Source: DAXETY01 sp051155755 (GTDB lineage: Bacteria > Desulfobacterota > Desulfobacteria > Desulfobacterales > SG8-13). Taken from it: a DNA stretch of 64,000 nt. Both the position numbers and the translations under genes were made by a program. Under the pieces are notes generated by a model. The model was not told the origin of the DNA and searched no databases. It saw only the letters and a list, made by a program, of their open reading frames with translations. Numbering within the stretch: position 1 is the stretch's first letter; each line of letters opens with the position of its first letter. Below, one piece after another: positions 62,995 to 64,000 of this stretch. The stretch lies in the NCBI GenBank assembly GCA_051155755.1, contig DAXETY010000057.1, positions 1 through 64,000 of the forward strand, read 5' to 3'.

Positions 62995-64000
62995 GGGGTT
63001 TTCTCCTTTCGCACGTCGAACAACCGCAGCGTGCTGTCCAGGTCCAGCGGGTTGATGGCCGCCGGGCCGTCGCTGGGCAGCACAATGACATCCAGGCCTT
63101 TGTAGACGTCGGCCATTTTCAATCCGACCATTTCTTCGGCGCCGGGGCCGCTCAGGGCCTCGTTTTTCAACCGCACCTTTTGCGCTTCCGCCAAATCGAC
63201 CTGCAGGTCGCCCTCGGCACGTTGGCTGCGCACGTACTTTTCGCGTTCGGCCTTTTTCCGGGTGGCATAGGCCCTGCCTTTTTCAAGTTCCACTGCAACG
63301 GCCGCTTCGCCTTCCCCGACGATTTTTTTCAGTTCGGCCTCTTCGGCGGCGGACCGGGCCTGGGCCTGATTTTTAAACACCAGCTGGTCCTTGAGTTTTT
63401 TCTCTTCGATGTTGCGCTGGATTTCGGAGCTGTAAGTAAAATAGCGCACCAGCACTTGTTTTACGTCCAGGCCTTTGGGGTTGAGTTCGGCGTTGAGGTG
63501 TCTGCGGGCTTTTTCGGTTTTTTCGACCCGCAGCGGACTGTTGTAGAATTCCTCGGTGGTGAGCTCGCCCAGGGCGTCTTTCAATTTGGGTTCAGCCAGG
63601 GGCATGATGCCGTTTTTCGCGTAACTGTCTCCCGGCCCGATGATGGTAAAGACCCTGTAGGGATCGACGATGCTGTAAAGGATCGAAACATCCACGTCGA
63701 CGTAGAAACCGTCGGAAGTTTGAATGTGAGCCGCGGTTTCCACCTTGGCATCCCGGGCGGCGGTCTCCGGATTGTTCGTCAGTTCCAGCACCTGGATGTC
63801 TTTGGGAAGACGGTCCATTTCCTCCATGCCGAACGGCAGCACCAGGTGATAGCCCGGCGCGTAGATCTTTTCCTGCACCCCGCGGTCGACGCCGATGCGA
63901 ACCACCTTGATGCCGTATTCGTTGGGTGCCACGTATTCCAGCAGCGTGGCGGCAGCGACCGCCCCGACTACGATGAGCGCCAGCAGCAGCCAGAGCAGTC
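62991..64000 (-). CDS. SPFH/band 7 protein (HflK-like), 5' end outside the window
   Basis: The frame is open to the window edge, giving at least 336 residues. The visible N-terminus is a transmembrane helix (LLWLLLALIVVGAVAAATLLEY) followed by the SPFH domain (VAPNEYGIKVVRIGVDRGVQEKI) and a coiled coil rich in Ala, Glu and Lys. The start codon lies beyond 64000. It overlaps the next gene by 4 nt. Same family as the downstream protein, so the two likely assemble together. Confidence 0.75.
   Translation of the reverse strand, partial: LLWLLLALIVVGAVAAATLLEYVAPNEYGIKVVRIGVDRGVQEKIYAPGYHLVLPFGMEEMDRLPKDIQVLELTNNPETAARDAKVETAAHIQTSDGFYVDVDVSILYSIVDPYRVFTIIGPGDSYAKNGIMPLAEPKLKDALGELTTEEFYNSPLRVEKTEKARRHLNAELNPKGLDVKQVLVRYFTYSSEIQRNIEEKKLKDQLVFKNQAQARSAAEEAELKKIVGEGEAAVAVELEKGRAYATRKKAEREKYVRSQRAEGDLQVDLAEAQKVRLKNEALSGPGAEEMVGLKMADVYKGLDVIVLPSDGPAAINPLDLDSTLRLFDVRKEKTP

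Overview
This 64 kb window looks like a chromosomal segment of a GC-rich, strictly anaerobic, sulfate-reducer-type bacterium of the Desulfobacterota (Desulfobacterales-like). The evidence is a complete Hdr-type (heterodisulfide reductase-like) redox gene set with MvhD, a class III anaerobic ribonucleotide reductase, many two-component and sigma-54 regulators, two PilT-family ATPases, and housekeeping proteins (DnaK, GrpE, FtsH, TilS, ProC) of the expected type. This taxonomic call is an inference from gene content. I found no tRNA, rRNA, CRISPR array, prophage or transposase gene.

Layout. 1-0.8 kb: an iron-sulfur protein of the NuoG/HoxU type. 0.8-5.8 kb (minus): a four-gene Gld-type ABC exporter operon with a good promoter. 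6.2-8.4 kb (minus): DUF3786-like protein, glycerophosphodiesterase and HAD phosphatase. 8.9-10.5 kb: acyl-CoA ligase, flanked on both sides by peculiar low-complexity intergenic repeats. 10.8-13.5 kb (minus): grpE-dnaK with a strong terminator. 13.7 kb: SRP RNA (minus). 14.3-19.8 kb (plus): tilS, ftsH, folP, coaX and a 51-residue protein. 19.8-24.2 kb (minus): zinc-ribbon/degenerate receiver protein, two PilT-type ATPases, DivIVA and YggT. 24.7-28.2 kb: proC, a DoxX/MauE-like protein, a thioredoxin-like protein, a small membrane protein between two copies of a structured repeat, and a ChaN-like lipoprotein. 28.5-31.4 kb: nrdD-nrdG behind a promoter that carries two NrdR-like boxes.

The centre of interest is 31.8-49.6 kb. 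A REC-PAS kinase and a PAS-PAS sigma-54 activator precede a near-consensus -24/-12 promoter with upstream GTTGCA repeats. From there runs a gene series: a receiver lacking its aspartate, an HdrA with an inserted NfnB/GltD-like pyridine-nucleotide module, MvhD, an FdhB/FrhB-like iron-sulfur protein, a tandem HdrA-HdrA protein with a complete response-regulator receiver domain built into it, HdrC, HdrB, a membrane kinase whose outer domain has CxxCH and CxxxCH motifs, and a second REC-kinase. The layout suggests a flavin-based electron-bifurcating complex whose expression, and possibly whose activity, is set by phospho-relay signalling. The embedded receiver is the most unusual single item in the window.

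49.8-57.1 kb: a small membrane-anchored protein, a DUF3108 protein, a hotdog thioesterase, two further hybrid kinases and a transglutaminase-like lipoprotein. 57.3-64 kb (minus): two SPFH/band 7 proteins (one cut by the window end), PduO-type adenosyltransferase overlapping a flavin reductase, GNAT acetyltransferase, GalT-like nucleotidyltransferase, a ModA-like binding protein without signal peptide, and MtgA. Three families of degenerate short-unit repeats recur in at least six intergenic gaps across the window.
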